Shown here piece after piece: positions 52,241 through 61,112 of a stretch of DNA of 64,000 nucleotides. Made by a program: the position numbers and the translations under genes. The notes below the pieces were generated by a model. That model did not search any database. It saw only the letters and a program-made list of their open reading frames with translations, and had not been told where the DNA came from. Every line of letters begins with the position of its first letter. Within the stretch, counting starts at the first letter, position 1. The DNA is from Caballeronia sp. INDeC2 (GTDB taxonomy: Bacteria; Pseudomonadota; Gammaproteobacteria; Burkholderiales; Burkholderiaceae), in the NCBI RefSeq assembly GCF_023631325.1, contig NZ_JALQDG010000046.1, forward strand, positions 124,001 to 188,000. The letters are read 5' to 3'.

Positions 52241-54607
52241 CTATGGCTGCGCGACGGAGGCAGCGTCGGGCGATGACGCCGCCGCCGGATCGCTCGTGCT
52301 ATCGCCCGGCGACGGCAGAATCGGTGGCATTGTCGTAAACACGGGCGGTTGCGGCGGCTCTTCCGTCACTTCGGCCACCGGCTCGGAAGCGGCGCGCTTC
52401 GCGCGCACGGGAGGCTGCGACGCCGTCTGCGCGGTCTTCGGCTTACCCGGCTTCGGCGATGCCGAGAACGTTTCGTCGAACCAGGTCCGCACGCGCGTGG
52501 CGATCGTTTGCCACCAGCCCGGCGTTTCCTGCGTGTCGAAGCGCGCGCGTGCGTCGATCAGATGCGAGCGCAGCGAGCGCTGCATGAAGTCGCCGACGAT
52601 CGGCAGTGCGCTATGCGCGCCTTGTCCCCAGTAGTCGCTGCGCAGCGTGACGCGGCTGTCGTTAAAGCCGACCCACGCGCCCGCCACGAGTTGCGGATGC
52701 ATCAGGATGAACCAGCCGTCCGCGTTGTCCTGCGTCGTGCCGGTCTTGCCCGCCACGTCCGCGCGGATGCCGAAGCGCGTGCGGATCGCCGTGCCCGTGC
52801 CGCGGTTGATCACGTCGCGCATCACGTCGACGAGCTTGCGCGTCGCATCGACGGACAGCGCGCGCTCGGGCGTGCTCTCGAACTGCGCGAGCACGTCGCC
52901 GTCCTTGTTTTCGATGCGCGTGACGAGCAGCGGCTCTATATAGCTACCGTCGTTCGCGATGGTGCCGTACGCCGACACCATCTCCTTCAACGTGACCGGG
53001 CTCGTGCCGAGTGCGAGCGACGGCACCACGTCGAGATGACTGTCGCGCACGCCCATGTCGCGCGCGAGCCGCGCGACGCGTCCGGGCCCGACCTGTTCCA
53101 TCAGCTGCGCGGTGATGCGGTTCTTCGAATACGCGATGCCGTCGCGCAGGCTCACCGGGCGGCCCGACGGCGGCGAGTCGTCGGTCGGGCGCCAGGTTTC
53201 GGCGCCGCGCACCGGAATCTCCACGGCCTGATCGATGAACGTGTCGGTCGGCTTTGCGCCGCGCTCGAACGCCGCGCCGTAGACGAAGGGCTTGAACGTC
53301 GAGCCGGGTTGGCGGTGCGCCTGCGCGACGTGATCGAACGGATCCTGCGTGAAATCGCGGCTGCCGACCCACGCCCTGATCTGGCCGTTGCGCGGATCGA
53401 GCGCCAGAAACGCGGCCTGCACGCGCGTCTTGTCCTCGCACAGCGCCTGCATGAACGCGCGGTCCGAGCCGAGTTTCTTGATGGCATCGGCATCGTTCGT
53501 GCCGCTCATGCGCAGCGCGCGATACTGATCCGTCTCGCGGATGAACGCATGCGCCAGATCCGCGTTCGTGTTCGCGCAGCCTCCGCGGCCACCCCAGGCC
53601 GCGTTCGCGATCGACTGCAACTGATTGCCCTGCAGCGCGAGCGCGTTCGTCGCCATCGTCTGCAGACGTGAGTCGATGGTCGTGCGCACGACGAGGCCAT
53701 CGGAATAGATGTTGTAGTCGTTGTCGTCGGCCCAGCCGATCAGCCACTTGCGCAACTGCTGCGCGAAGTGCGGCGCGCGGCCCGGCTCTTCCGTCTGCCG
53801 CTCGAAGTCGATGCGCAACGGGCGCTTTCTGAGCGCGTCGAGCTTCGCGGCCGGCAGATGGCCGAACTTCACCATCTGCCCGAGCACGATGTTGCGCCGG
53901 TCGAGCGCGCGCTCCGGATTGATCACCGGGTTGTAATAGCTGTTGCCCTTCAACATGCCGATGAGCGTTGCGCTCTCGAGCACGTCGAGCTGGCCCGCGG
54001 ATTTATCGAAATAAGTGCGCGCGGCCATTTCGATGCCGTAGGCGTTGTAGAGAAACGGCACCGTGTTCAGATAGGTTTCGAGGATCTCGTCTTTCGAATA
54101 GAGCGCTTCGATCTTGAACGCGGTGATCGCTTCCTTCAGCTTGCGCGTGAGCGTCTGCGAGCGGCCGATTTCCTCGGGGTACAGATTGCGCGCGAGCTGT
54201 TGCGTAAGCGTCGAGCCGCCCTGTCGGTCGCCCGAGAAAGTATGCAGCGCCGCGCCGGCGGTGCGCCTGAAATCGATCCCGTGATGCTGATAGAAGCGCC
54301 GGTCTTCCGTCGCGATGAGCGCGTCGATCACTTGCGGCGAGATTTGCTTGAGGCTCACCCATTCGCGATGCGTCGGCTTGAATTCGGCGATGAGCTTGCC
54401 GTCGGCGGAATAGACCTGCGCGGGCTGATCGACCTTCGCCTTGCGGATATCGCGGATGCCCGGCGTGAACGGAATCAGCACGAGCACGTAGAGCAGGAAG
54501 AGGGCAGGCAGCAGAAGCAGCGTGCGGGGCCGCAGATGCGGACGCAGCCGCGACGCGAGGCGAGCCAGAATCGCCTTGGCCAAGGCTTTGAAATCAGACG
54601 CGGTCAC
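52241..54607 (-). CDS. Class A penicillin-binding protein (PBP1-type, transglycosylase/transpeptidase)
   Basis: A 788-aa inner-membrane protein. One N-terminal membrane helix (TLLLLPALFLLYVLVLIPF), then the GT51 domain with EDRRFYQHHGID and GGSTLTQQLARNLYP. The transpeptidase domain has the SxxK motif in PGSTFKPF, SKN in YSKNRIT, and KTGT in VAGKTGTTQDNADGWF. The C-terminal 90 residues are a Pro/Ala/Ser-rich tail. The start is GTG at 54607. It polymerises and cross-links peptidoglycan; it is an additional copy on this replicon rather than the usual housekeeping gene. Confidence 0.92.
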   Translation of the reverse strand: MTASDFKALAKAILARLASRLRPHLRPRTLLLLPALFLLYVLVLIPFTPGIRDIRKAKVDQPAQVYSADGKLIAEFKPTHREWVSLKQISPQVIDALIATEDRRFYQHHGIDFRRTAGAALHTFSGDRQGGSTLTQQLARNLYPEEIGRSQTLTRKLKEAITAFKIEALYSKDEILETYLNTVPFLYNAYGIEMAARTYFDKSAGQLDVLESATLIGMLKGNSYYNPVINPERALDRRNIVLGQMVKFGHLPAAKLDALRKRPLRIDFERQTEEPGRAPHFAQQLRKWLIGWADDNDYNIYSDGLVVRTTIDSRLQTMATNALALQGNQLQSIANAAWGGRGGCANTNADLAHAFIRETDQYRALRMSGTNDADAIKKLGSDRAFMQALCEDKTRVQAAFLALDPRNGQIRAWVGSRDFTQDPFDHVAQAHRQPGSTFKPFVYGAAFERGAKPTDTFIDQAVEIPVRGAETWRPTDDSPPSGRPVSLRDGIAYSKNRITAQLMEQVGPGRVARLARDMGVRDSHLDVVPSLALGTSPVTLKEMVSAYGTIANDGSYIEPLLVTRIENKDGDVLAQFESTPERALSVDATRKLVDVMRDVINRGTGTAIRTRFGIRADVAGKTGTTQDNADGWFILMHPQLVAGAWVGFNDSRVTLRSDYWGQGAHSALPIVGDFMQRSLRSHLIDARARFDTQETPGWWQTIATRVRTWFDETFSASPKPGKPKTAQTASQPPVRAKRAASEPVAEVTEEPPQPPVFTTMPPILPSPGDSTSDPAAASSPDAASVAQP

Positions 54608-54681
54608 AACGAAGCGGGATGTCCAGACATGGAAAACCCTGAATCGTAGCGTAATTTTTCAGCAGGTCTTTCGCAAATTTG

Positions 54682-55206
54682 TCATCGGGGTGACGGCGCG
54701 CGCTCGCCGATCGGAAACGCCGTCGTTGAAAGAATTTCGCGCAGCACGACGAACGTGCGGATCTGGCGCACGCCGGGAAGATAGAGCAGCTTCTCGGCGT
54801 GAAGCCGGTTGAAGCTCTCGCTGTCGCGCGTGCGGATCAGCATGAAGAAATCGAACTCGCCCGTCACGACATGGCACTCCATGCAGCCGGGCACTTTCTG
54901 CGCGGCCTTTTCGAAATCGGCGAAGGAGTCCGGCGTCGAGCGGTCGAGGATTACGCCGATCAGCACGAGCATGCCGGCGTCGAGCGCTTTCGGGTCGAGC
55001 AGGGCGACGGTCGCGCGGATCAGTCCCGCTTCGCGCAGCCGCTCGACGCGCCGCAAACATGCTGGTGGGCTCAGATTGACCTTCTCCGCGAGCGCGACGT
55101 TGGAGATCGACGCATCGCGCTGCAATTGACGCAGGATCGCGCGATCGACGCGATCGGTCTGGACGCCCGCCTGTTGCGGGTTCGGATTCGATGAGGTTTT
55201 TTTCAT
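54682..55206 (-). CDS. acdR: Lrp/AsnC-family regulator AcdR (of ACC deaminase)
   Basis: A 174-aa protein with an N-terminal helix-turn-helix (VDRAILRQLQRDASISNVALAEKV, then LSPPACLRRVERL) and a C-terminal RAM ligand-binding domain (GEFDFFMLIRTRD). It is divergent from acdS across 145 nt. This is the known arrangement of acdR-acdS in Burkholderiaceae, where the regulator activates the deaminase gene in the presence of ACC and leucine acts against it. Confidence 0.9.
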   Translation of the reverse strand: MKKTSSNPNPQQAGVQTDRVDRAILRQLQRDASISNVALAEKVNLSPPACLRRVERLREAGLIRATVALLDPKALDAGMLVLIGVILDRSTPDSFADFEKAAQKVPGCMECHVVTGEFDFFMLIRTRDSESFNRLHAEKLLYLPGVRQIRTFVVLREILSTTAFPIGERAPSPR

Positions 55207-55351
55207 TGCTTCGTGTCGGTTTTCAGGAAAATAAAAGTTCGTAGCTACGCGGATACCTCAGAAAACGTTAGGTCGAAAGCATTTTTTTCGCAACCCGGCC
55301 CGTCCCGACACTCTCTACGATGGTTGTTCCACCCTCACGAGGATGCCGACC
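55207..55351. promoter_or_regulatory. acdR-acdS divergent promoter region
   Basis: A 145-nt gap between the divergent acdR and acdS genes, A/T-richer than the genes. By analogy it holds the Lrp-type binding site and both promoters, but I could not define a single box by eye. Confidence 0.55.
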
Positions 55352-56368
55352 ATGAACCTGCAACGTTTTCCCCGTTATCCGCTGACTTTCGGACCGACGC
55401 CCATCCAGCCGCTCAAGCGCCTTTCCGCGCATCTCGGCGGCAAGGTCGAGCTGTATGCCAAGCGCGAGGACTGCAACAGCGGCCTCGCGTTCGGCGGCAA
55501 CAAGACGCGCAAGCTCGAATATCTGATCCCCGAAGCGATCGCCGAAGGGTGCGACACGCTCGTGTCGATCGGCGGCGTGCAGTCGAACCAGACGCGTCAG
55601 GTCGCGGCGGTCGCGGCGCATCTCGGCATGAAATGCGTGCTCGTGCAGGAGAACTGGGTCAATTACTCCGATGCCGTCTATGACCGCGTCGGCAATATCC
55701 AGATGTCGCGGATGATGGGCGCGGACGTGCGCCTCGTCGCGGACGGCTTCGATATCGGCATCCGCAAAAGCTGGCAGGACGCGATGGACAGCGTGCGCGC
55801 TGCGGGCGGCAAGCCGTTTCCGGTGCCGGCGGGTTGCTCGGAGCATCCGCTCGGCGGGCTCGGCTTCGTCGGCTTTGCGGAGGAAGTGCGCGCGCAGGAA
55901 GCCGAACTCGGCTTCAGCTTCGATTACATCGTCGTGTGCTCGGTGACGGGCAGCACGCAGGCGGGCATGGTCGTCGGCTTCGCGGCGGACGGGCGCGCGC
56001 GACGCGTGATCGGCATCGATGCATCGGCGAAACCGCAGCAGACGCACGATCAGATTGTGCGCATCGCGAAGCACACGGCGGCGCTCGTCGATCTCGGCCA
56101 GGACATCGCGCGCGAGGACGTGATTCTCGACACGCGCTTCGGCGGTCCCGAATACGGCCTGCCGAACGAAGGCACGCTGGAGGCGATCAGGCTTTGCGCG
56201 CGGCTCGAAGGCGTGCTGACCGATCCCGTCTACGAAGGCAAGTCGATGGACGGCATGATCCAGATGGTGCACAACGGCGAATTCCCCGAAGGCTCGAAGG
56301 TGCTGTACGCGCATCTCGGCGGCGTGCCCGCGCTCAACGCTTACAGCTATCTGTTTCGCAATGGCTAA
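55352..56368 (+). CDS. acdS: 1-aminocyclopropane-1-carboxylate deaminase
   Basis: A 338-aa PLP enzyme, the exact usual length from MNLQRFPRYPLTFGPTPIQP. The PLP lysine is in GGNKTRKLEY (about residue 51). The residues that separate true ACC deaminase from D-cysteine desulfhydrase are present: Glu in DPVYEGKSM (near 295) and Leu in YAHLGGVPALN (near 322). It converts ACC, the ethylene precursor, into 2-oxobutyrate and ammonia, lowering plant ethylene. An ATG three codons upstream is less likely the start. Confidence 0.96.
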   Translation: MNLQRFPRYPLTFGPTPIQPLKRLSAHLGGKVELYAKREDCNSGLAFGGNKTRKLEYLIPEAIAEGCDTLVSIGGVQSNQTRQVAAVAAHLGMKCVLVQENWVNYSDAVYDRVGNIQMSRMMGADVRLVADGFDIGIRKSWQDAMDSVRAAGGKPFPVPAGCSEHPLGGLGFVGFAEEVRAQEAELGFSFDYIVVCSVTGSTQAGMVVGFAADGRARRVIGIDASAKPQQTHDQIVRIAKHTAALVDLGQDIAREDVILDTRFGGPEYGLPNEGTLEAIRLCARLEGVLTDPVYEGKSMDGMIQMVHNGEFPEGSKVLYAHLGGVPALNAYSYLFRNG

Positions 56369-57243
56369 CTTCTGAACGCGTCGCGGAACGCGTAGAACAG
56401 CGCGGCGGTCCGCTCCGACGTTTCGGCTTCGAAGACCGGCATGCGCGAGCCGAGCATGTGCGTGAGAATCGGCGGCGCGGGATCGTCCGTGCGCAGGATC
56501 GCGAGCATCTGCGCGCGGAGATCGACATCATGTGCGATGGCCGCGGTGTCGCGCCCGAGCAGCGCCGCGCCCGCGATATCCGGATCGTGGCCGTGGCGTT
56601 CGACGAGATCGAAGGCGTCGGAATAAAGTCGGTCGAGATTGCCCGCTTGCGCGTAATGCGCCATCAGAAAGAGCAGGTCGATCGCGTCCTTGCGATCCGC
56701 CGCGTGCCGGTCCTGCCACGCGACGACCTTGAGCATCGCCTGCGCGGGCAGCGACGCGACTGGCACGACGAGATCCCGTTCGATGCGCACTTCGATGGCC
56801 GCATCGAGCGCCTGCCGAAAACCCGCGACGTTCATCCGCACCGAGCCGTCCGGCGGCCACGCGATCTCGCCGTGCGCGTCCTGCACGCCGCCGAACGGCA
56901 CGATGTCGAGCCATGTGCGCTCGCCGGTTTGCGGCGCGGTGTAATTCAGCCGATGCGCCGAGCCCTTCGGCGCCGTGAAATTGCCCGATGCGAGCAGCGC
57001 GCGTCGCAATGCGTCGTGGCCGGTCCAGCTTCGAATCGAAATGCCGATGTCGATGTCGGCGGTTGCGCGCGTCGCCTCGATGTCGTGGACGTGCGTGAGC
57101 AGGATGTCGCGCGCGCTCGCGCCGCCGACGAACCACGCGATGCCGGTGGCATCCGATGCGGCGACGACTTCGCGCAGCATCGTCGACATGACGCCGGCGA
57201 TCGGGCGATGCGACAGCAATTCAAGCGGCGAGATAGCGTTCAC
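56365..57243 (-). CDS. Nucleotidyltransferase toxin, AbiEii-like
   Basis: A 292-aa protein of the nucleotidyltransferase AbiEii family. The N-terminal part has WFVGGASARDILLTH and the metal-binding DIDIGISI, and a later DAIDLLFLM segment. Start taken as GTG at 57243, preceded by AGGA, within the end of the antitoxin gene (23-nt overlap); the open frame runs further upstream without a better site. It forms a toxin-antitoxin pair with the next gene, in the usual antitoxin-toxin order. It may act in phage defence by abortive infection. Confidence 0.75.
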   Translation of the reverse strand: MNAISPLELLSHRPIAGVMSTMLREVVAASDATGIAWFVGGASARDILLTHVHDIEATRATADIDIGISIRSWTGHDALRRALLASGNFTAPKGSAHRLNYTAPQTGERTWLDIVPFGGVQDAHGEIAWPPDGSVRMNVAGFRQALDAAIEVRIERDLVVPVASLPAQAMLKVVAWQDRHAADRKDAIDLLFLMAHYAQAGNLDRLYSDAFDLVERHGHDPDIAGAALLGRDTAAIAHDVDLRAQMLAILRTDDPAPPILTHMLGSRMPVFEAETSERTAALFYAFRDAFRS

Positions 57244-58237
57244 GCAGCATCCTGGCGGTTTCGAGATTGCGCGGATCGCCGCTCGCAACGAGATCGGCAT
57301 AGACGATCAGCGGCGCGACGACGTTCGGCGGCAGCCCCTCGATGGGCGCGAGCGCGACGGGCGCGCGCAGGAATTCGACGTTTCCGGCGGGATCGGGCCG
57401 CAGTCGCGCCTGCATGATCCACTTGCGCGGCACGGTATCGGCGCAATAGGCGGTGACCGTCGCCGGTTTCAGGTATTCGGTGAGTATCGCCGCGGCGGGC
57501 TCGCCGCCGAATTGGCATTGACCTGGCAGATCGGGCGCGTCGCGCCACCAGTCGTTCGACTCCGCGCGATAACGCCCGATGACGAGCGACTCGCGCAATT
57601 GCCGCGGATACAGCGTAACCCATTCGTCGATGAGCCGTTCCTTGTCGGCGAATTGCAGACCGCGGCCATCGGGCCGTTCGAACACGTCGCGATGATCGAT
57701 GAGCGCGCGCACGGCGTTCTGCACCGTGCCGTGACTGACGCCCGCGTTCTGCGCGATGTCGCGATAACCGCGCTCCAGTAGCGAAGGCGTGATGAGGAGC
57801 GCCAGCGCGACGCGCAGTGTCGACTTGGTCCAGGTTCTGGAACGATCCGCCTTGCCTCGCGCCACGCGCGGACGGCCCGAAACGATCACGACGCTATTGC
57901 CTTCGATGAGGCTTGCGTTGCCGGCGAGATCGAGCGCATCGACGCCGGTTTCGCGGCACGCGCGGATCATGTCCGGCGAGAGATACGGGGTGACGAGCGT
58001 GGGGTTTGCGCCGCTGTCGTGCGTGATCGATGCGCTGAACGCGGATAGCGCGCTGAAGCGGTCGATGTTTTCCCGCACGACGACGGGACGTTTGAAACGC
58101 GCGCCGCCGATGCGGAATTCGATGGCGGCGTCGTATTTGCCGCGCGCGGGCGGCTTGACGCGGCGCGCGCCGAGGCCGGTCGCGTCGCTGAAGGCGGCTG
58201 CGGCGGCTTCGACGAGTTGCTCGGCGTGCGGGGGCAT
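57221..58237 (-). CDS. Type IV antitoxin, AbiEi-like
   Basis: A 338-aa protein with an N-terminal nuclease-like or sensor region (FRIGGARFKRPVVVREN) and a winged helix around 165-200 (ERGYRDIAQNAGVSHGTVQNAVRAL). The pattern and its overlap with a nucleotidyltransferase gene match AbiEi-type antitoxins of type IV systems, which repress their operon and neutralise the toxin. It is the promoter-proximal gene. Confidence 0.75.
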   Translation of the reverse strand: MPPHAEQLVEAAAAAFSDATGLGARRVKPPARGKYDAAIEFRIGGARFKRPVVVRENIDRFSALSAFSASITHDSGANPTLVTPYLSPDMIRACRETGVDALDLAGNASLIEGNSVVIVSGRPRVARGKADRSRTWTKSTLRVALALLITPSLLERGYRDIAQNAGVSHGTVQNAVRALIDHRDVFERPDGRGLQFADKERLIDEWVTLYPRQLRESLVIGRYRAESNDWWRDAPDLPGQCQFGGEPAAAILTEYLKPATVTAYCADTVPRKWIMQARLRPDPAGNVEFLRAPVALAPIEGLPPNVVAPLIVYADLVASGDPRNLETARMLRERYLAA

Positions 58238-58312
58238 GAGGGCGGCTCGGTGTCCAGTTTTATGGAGTGTACACGAAACGTGGACATCGCTGAAAATTGG
58301 ACACCGATTCGA

Positions 58313-58633
58313 TTAGAGGTAACTGCAGACGTAGTCGAGCGTGTCGATCACGTCGATGTCGAAGCGGCTCTTGCCCGGCACCGAGAACGATTCGCCTGCG
58401 ACGTACGTCTTCCATTCGTCGCTGCCGTCGAGGCGGATCCGGCATTGGCCGGCTTGCACTTCCATGAGCTCGGGCGCGTCCGTGCCGAAGTTGAGCGTAC
58501 CGGGGAGGATCACGCCGAGCGTTTTTTTCGTGCCGTCGGCGAAGAGAACGGTGTGCGATACGCACTTGCCGTCGAAGTAGACGTTGGCGCGTGTGATGAC
58601 GGAAACGTGGTCGAATTGGGTGGTGGCGGGCAT
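58313..58633 (-). CDS. ppnP: Pyrimidine/purine nucleoside phosphorylase PpnP
   Basis: A 106-aa single cupin domain (DUF1255/YaiE family) with the conserved NVYFDGKCVSHTV, GVILPGTLNFGTDAPE and VPGKSRFDIDV. E. coli PpnP phosphorolyses many nucleosides. Length and motifs fit exactly. GAGGACCATCGTC precedes the ATG. Monocistronic. Confidence 0.93.
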   Translation of the reverse strand: MPATTQFDHVSVITRANVYFDGKCVSHTVLFADGTKKTLGVILPGTLNFGTDAPELMEVQAGQCRIRLDGSDEWKTYVAGESFSVPGKSRFDIDVIDTLDYVCSYL

Positions 58634-58783
58634 GACGATGGTCCTCGGGTTGGCGGGATGGGTGGTCTGCCATCATACAAAAAACGGGCGATGCGGTCGG
58701 CGGCGCATCGGTCGCTCCGAACGAGACCGCTGTCTCGCTTCATGGGACTAATCCCATTTGTCGCCATTGATCGGACGATTCGA

Positions 58784-58812
58784 TTGACGGTTTTCCGTTG
58801 CAACCCTAAATT
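58784..58812 (+). promoter_or_regulatory. Promoter of vgrG-tssF
   Basis: TTGACG (58784-58789) and TAAATT (58807-58812) are separated by exactly 17 bp, 60 nt upstream of the vgrG ATG. A good sigma-70 type promoter by eye. Confidence 0.6.
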
Positions 58813-58871
58813 CCACGGCGAAGCTTGAACGAGCGATAAGACACCGTTTCGTTCGCAAGATAGGGGTGCAT

Positions 58872-61112
58872 ATGAACGCTGTCACAAAAAATCTAACCGA
58901 TGCACTGAGCCATCCGAGCGCGCGCCTCACCCAGCATTTGAGGATTTGGATCGGCACGCTCGATCTCGGCCTTGACGTGCTCAAGTTCAAGGTCAAGGCG
59001 GGCTTGTGCGACGACTACACGGTAGAGGTGACCGTGACCTCGCCGCAGCTCGATATCGACGGCAAGCTGTGCGTTGGACGGCGCGCAGGTCTGCAGATCG
59101 ACGAGCGGGTGGCCGTGCCGTCGGTGAACTACGTCGAGCATGTCGATCATGAGGCCGCGGCCTTCAACGGCATCGTCACACGCTTCAAACGCATCAGCGC
59201 GAACCGCGAGGAGGCGACCTATAAGCTGCGCATCGAGCCCAGGTTTGCCGCGCTTTGCAAGCGCGTGCATGGTTCAGGCGTGTACAAGGACGTCACCTTT
59301 CAGGAGATGGTGACGCAACTGCTGGTGGATCGGAAGAACTTCGATGCTTTCGACATCGAGTTCCACCTGGAAAGCGTGCAGGAGAAGATGGAGCAGGTCG
59401 TGATGTACGAGGAGTCCGTCTGGGACTTCATAGCGCGTCACGCGAAACGCAAGGGCATCGGCTGGTTCTATAAACAGGGCCGCGGCAAGGATGGTCAACT
59501 CGATATCCTCGTGTTTATCGATAACCCCCGTGCCTACGTCCGCTCGATCGACGTGCCCCTGCTCTCCAACTCGAGTATGAACGGCAACTGGCACGAGGCG
59601 GCGCTGTCTGTCAGCGAGACGCGCGCACTGGTGCCGGCCACGATCGAGTTGTGGGAGCGCAATTACCGCACGCCGGAGGCTCCGCTGCGAGTCACGGCCA
59701 GCGTCTCCGATGAGGCGAACGACCAATCGGTGTTCGGTCGGATCAACCGCAGCGCGGAACTTCATCTGACGTCGCAGCAAGGTGATGCGCTGGCACAGAC
59801 ACGGCGCGACGAACAGATCGCAAAACAGATCAAGGTCTCGGGCACGACCAACGCGAAAGGCGTGGCGCCGGGCGTAGTGGTCAAGCTGACGAATACGAAG
59901 CTGACGAATGCGCCATACGGATTCGTCGTCGAGTCGATGACGATGAAGGGCAGCCGCACGAAGCCGGCGTTCGTTCGCTTCAAGGCGATGCCCGCGCATC
60001 TGGCGTACCGTCCCGCGTTCGACTACGAGCGCGATTGGCGGTTCTTGAAGGGACCGGTCGTCGGCGTGGTGACGACATTCGATTCGTCGCCATACGGATG
60101 TATGGACGAGCACGGGCGCTATCCGGTGCTGCCGAAGTTTCTGCAGGGCACGGCCAATGACGATAAACAGTTGCTGAAGTTGCGTCTGCTGCGTCCTTCC
60201 TCGTCGTATCAGGGAGGGTTTCACTCGCCCTTGCTACCGTCGACGGAGGTTCTGCTGGGGGCGGCGCATGCGGATGTGGATCGCATGCACATCATCGGCG
60301 CGCTGCACGACTATTCTCATCCGGATGTGGTGCACGGCGCGGAAGCGATGTTCAGCTACGCGATCTGGCGCTCGCCGTTGCGCGGCGCGGAGACCGTGTT
60401 CAATGATCTGCAGGGCAAGGAAAGCGCGCGCATTGCGACGGTGTACGGGCAGTCGGCATTCAACCAGGGGTATCTGCTCAACAGTAAGAAGCTCCCAAGA
60501 GGCGAAGGGTTCGAAACGACGACCCAGGCGTGGGGCACGGTGCGCGCGGCGAAAGGACTGTTCTTTACGGCGGATGCGGCGGCCGGCGCCGACACGCCGC
60601 ACCTCGAGATGCCCACAGCCGTTGCGCAACTGAGGGCCGCGTTGCAGCGTGTCACGGAACTGGCAACGGCGACAACGCAAGCCAAGGGCGATCCAGCGGA
60701 CAAGGCCACGCAGGCGACGCTGCTGGACGGGCTGAACCAGTTGCGCGACGCCGGGTTGCTGGCGAGCGCCCCGGGCGGCATGGCATTCACCACGCCGAAA
60801 TCAGTCCAGCACTCGGCGGGCGAGAACGTGATGCGCATGGCGTTCGCCGCCAATGGCGATTGGGCATGGCTGCGCTTGCTCGGCACGGCGCAGGTCAAGC
60901 CGCTGGACAGCACCACTTATGCGCTGACCTTCAATCAAGGCAACGGCGTTACGCTGCACTATGACCTCAAGGCGCAGGTGGGCGCGGGACCGCTCGATCT
61001 TCTCAAACTGCGCGGCTTCAAGATGCCGCAGCGCATCTTCATGATCGGCAAGGGCGGCGCGCTTGCCGGACTCGCGTCCCTGCCGCCGTTGCCACCGGGG
61101 ATGCAACCATGA
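58872..61112 (+). CDS. vgrG: Type VI secretion spike protein VgrG (TssI)
   Basis: A 746-aa protein. Residues 1-about 370 form the gp27-like base (LRIWIGTLDLGLDVLKFKV near the start, NGIVTRFKRI, then SVWDFIARHAKRKGIGWFY). The gp5/OB region follows (GPVVGVVTTFDSSPYGCMDEHGR). A DUF2345-like region starts near 547 (QAWGTVRAAKGLFFTADA) and includes an Ala-rich helix and ASAPGGMAFTTP. The last 100 residues show no recognised effector or PAAR signature. It would form the trimeric tip of the T6SS needle. The TGA stop overlaps the tssF ATG (ATGA). Confidence 0.88.
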   Translation: MNAVTKNLTDALSHPSARLTQHLRIWIGTLDLGLDVLKFKVKAGLCDDYTVEVTVTSPQLDIDGKLCVGRRAGLQIDERVAVPSVNYVEHVDHEAAAFNGIVTRFKRISANREEATYKLRIEPRFAALCKRVHGSGVYKDVTFQEMVTQLLVDRKNFDAFDIEFHLESVQEKMEQVVMYEESVWDFIARHAKRKGIGWFYKQGRGKDGQLDILVFIDNPRAYVRSIDVPLLSNSSMNGNWHEAALSVSETRALVPATIELWERNYRTPEAPLRVTASVSDEANDQSVFGRINRSAELHLTSQQGDALAQTRRDEQIAKQIKVSGTTNAKGVAPGVVVKLTNTKLTNAPYGFVVESMTMKGSRTKPAFVRFKAMPAHLAYRPAFDYERDWRFLKGPVVGVVTTFDSSPYGCMDEHGRYPVLPKFLQGTANDDKQLLKLRLLRPSSSYQGGFHSPLLPSTEVLLGAAHADVDRMHIIGALHDYSHPDVVHGAEAMFSYAIWRSPLRGAETVFNDLQGKESARIATVYGQSAFNQGYLLNSKKLPRGEGFETTTQAWGTVRAAKGLFFTADAAAGADTPHLEMPTAVAQLRAALQRVTELATATTQAKGDPADKATQATLLDGLNQLRDAGLLASAPGGMAFTTPKSVQHSAGENVMRMAFAANGDWAWLRLLGTAQVKPLDSTTYALTFNQGNGVTLHYDLKAQVGAGPLDLLKLRGFKMPQRIFMIGKGGALAGLASLPPLPPGMQP

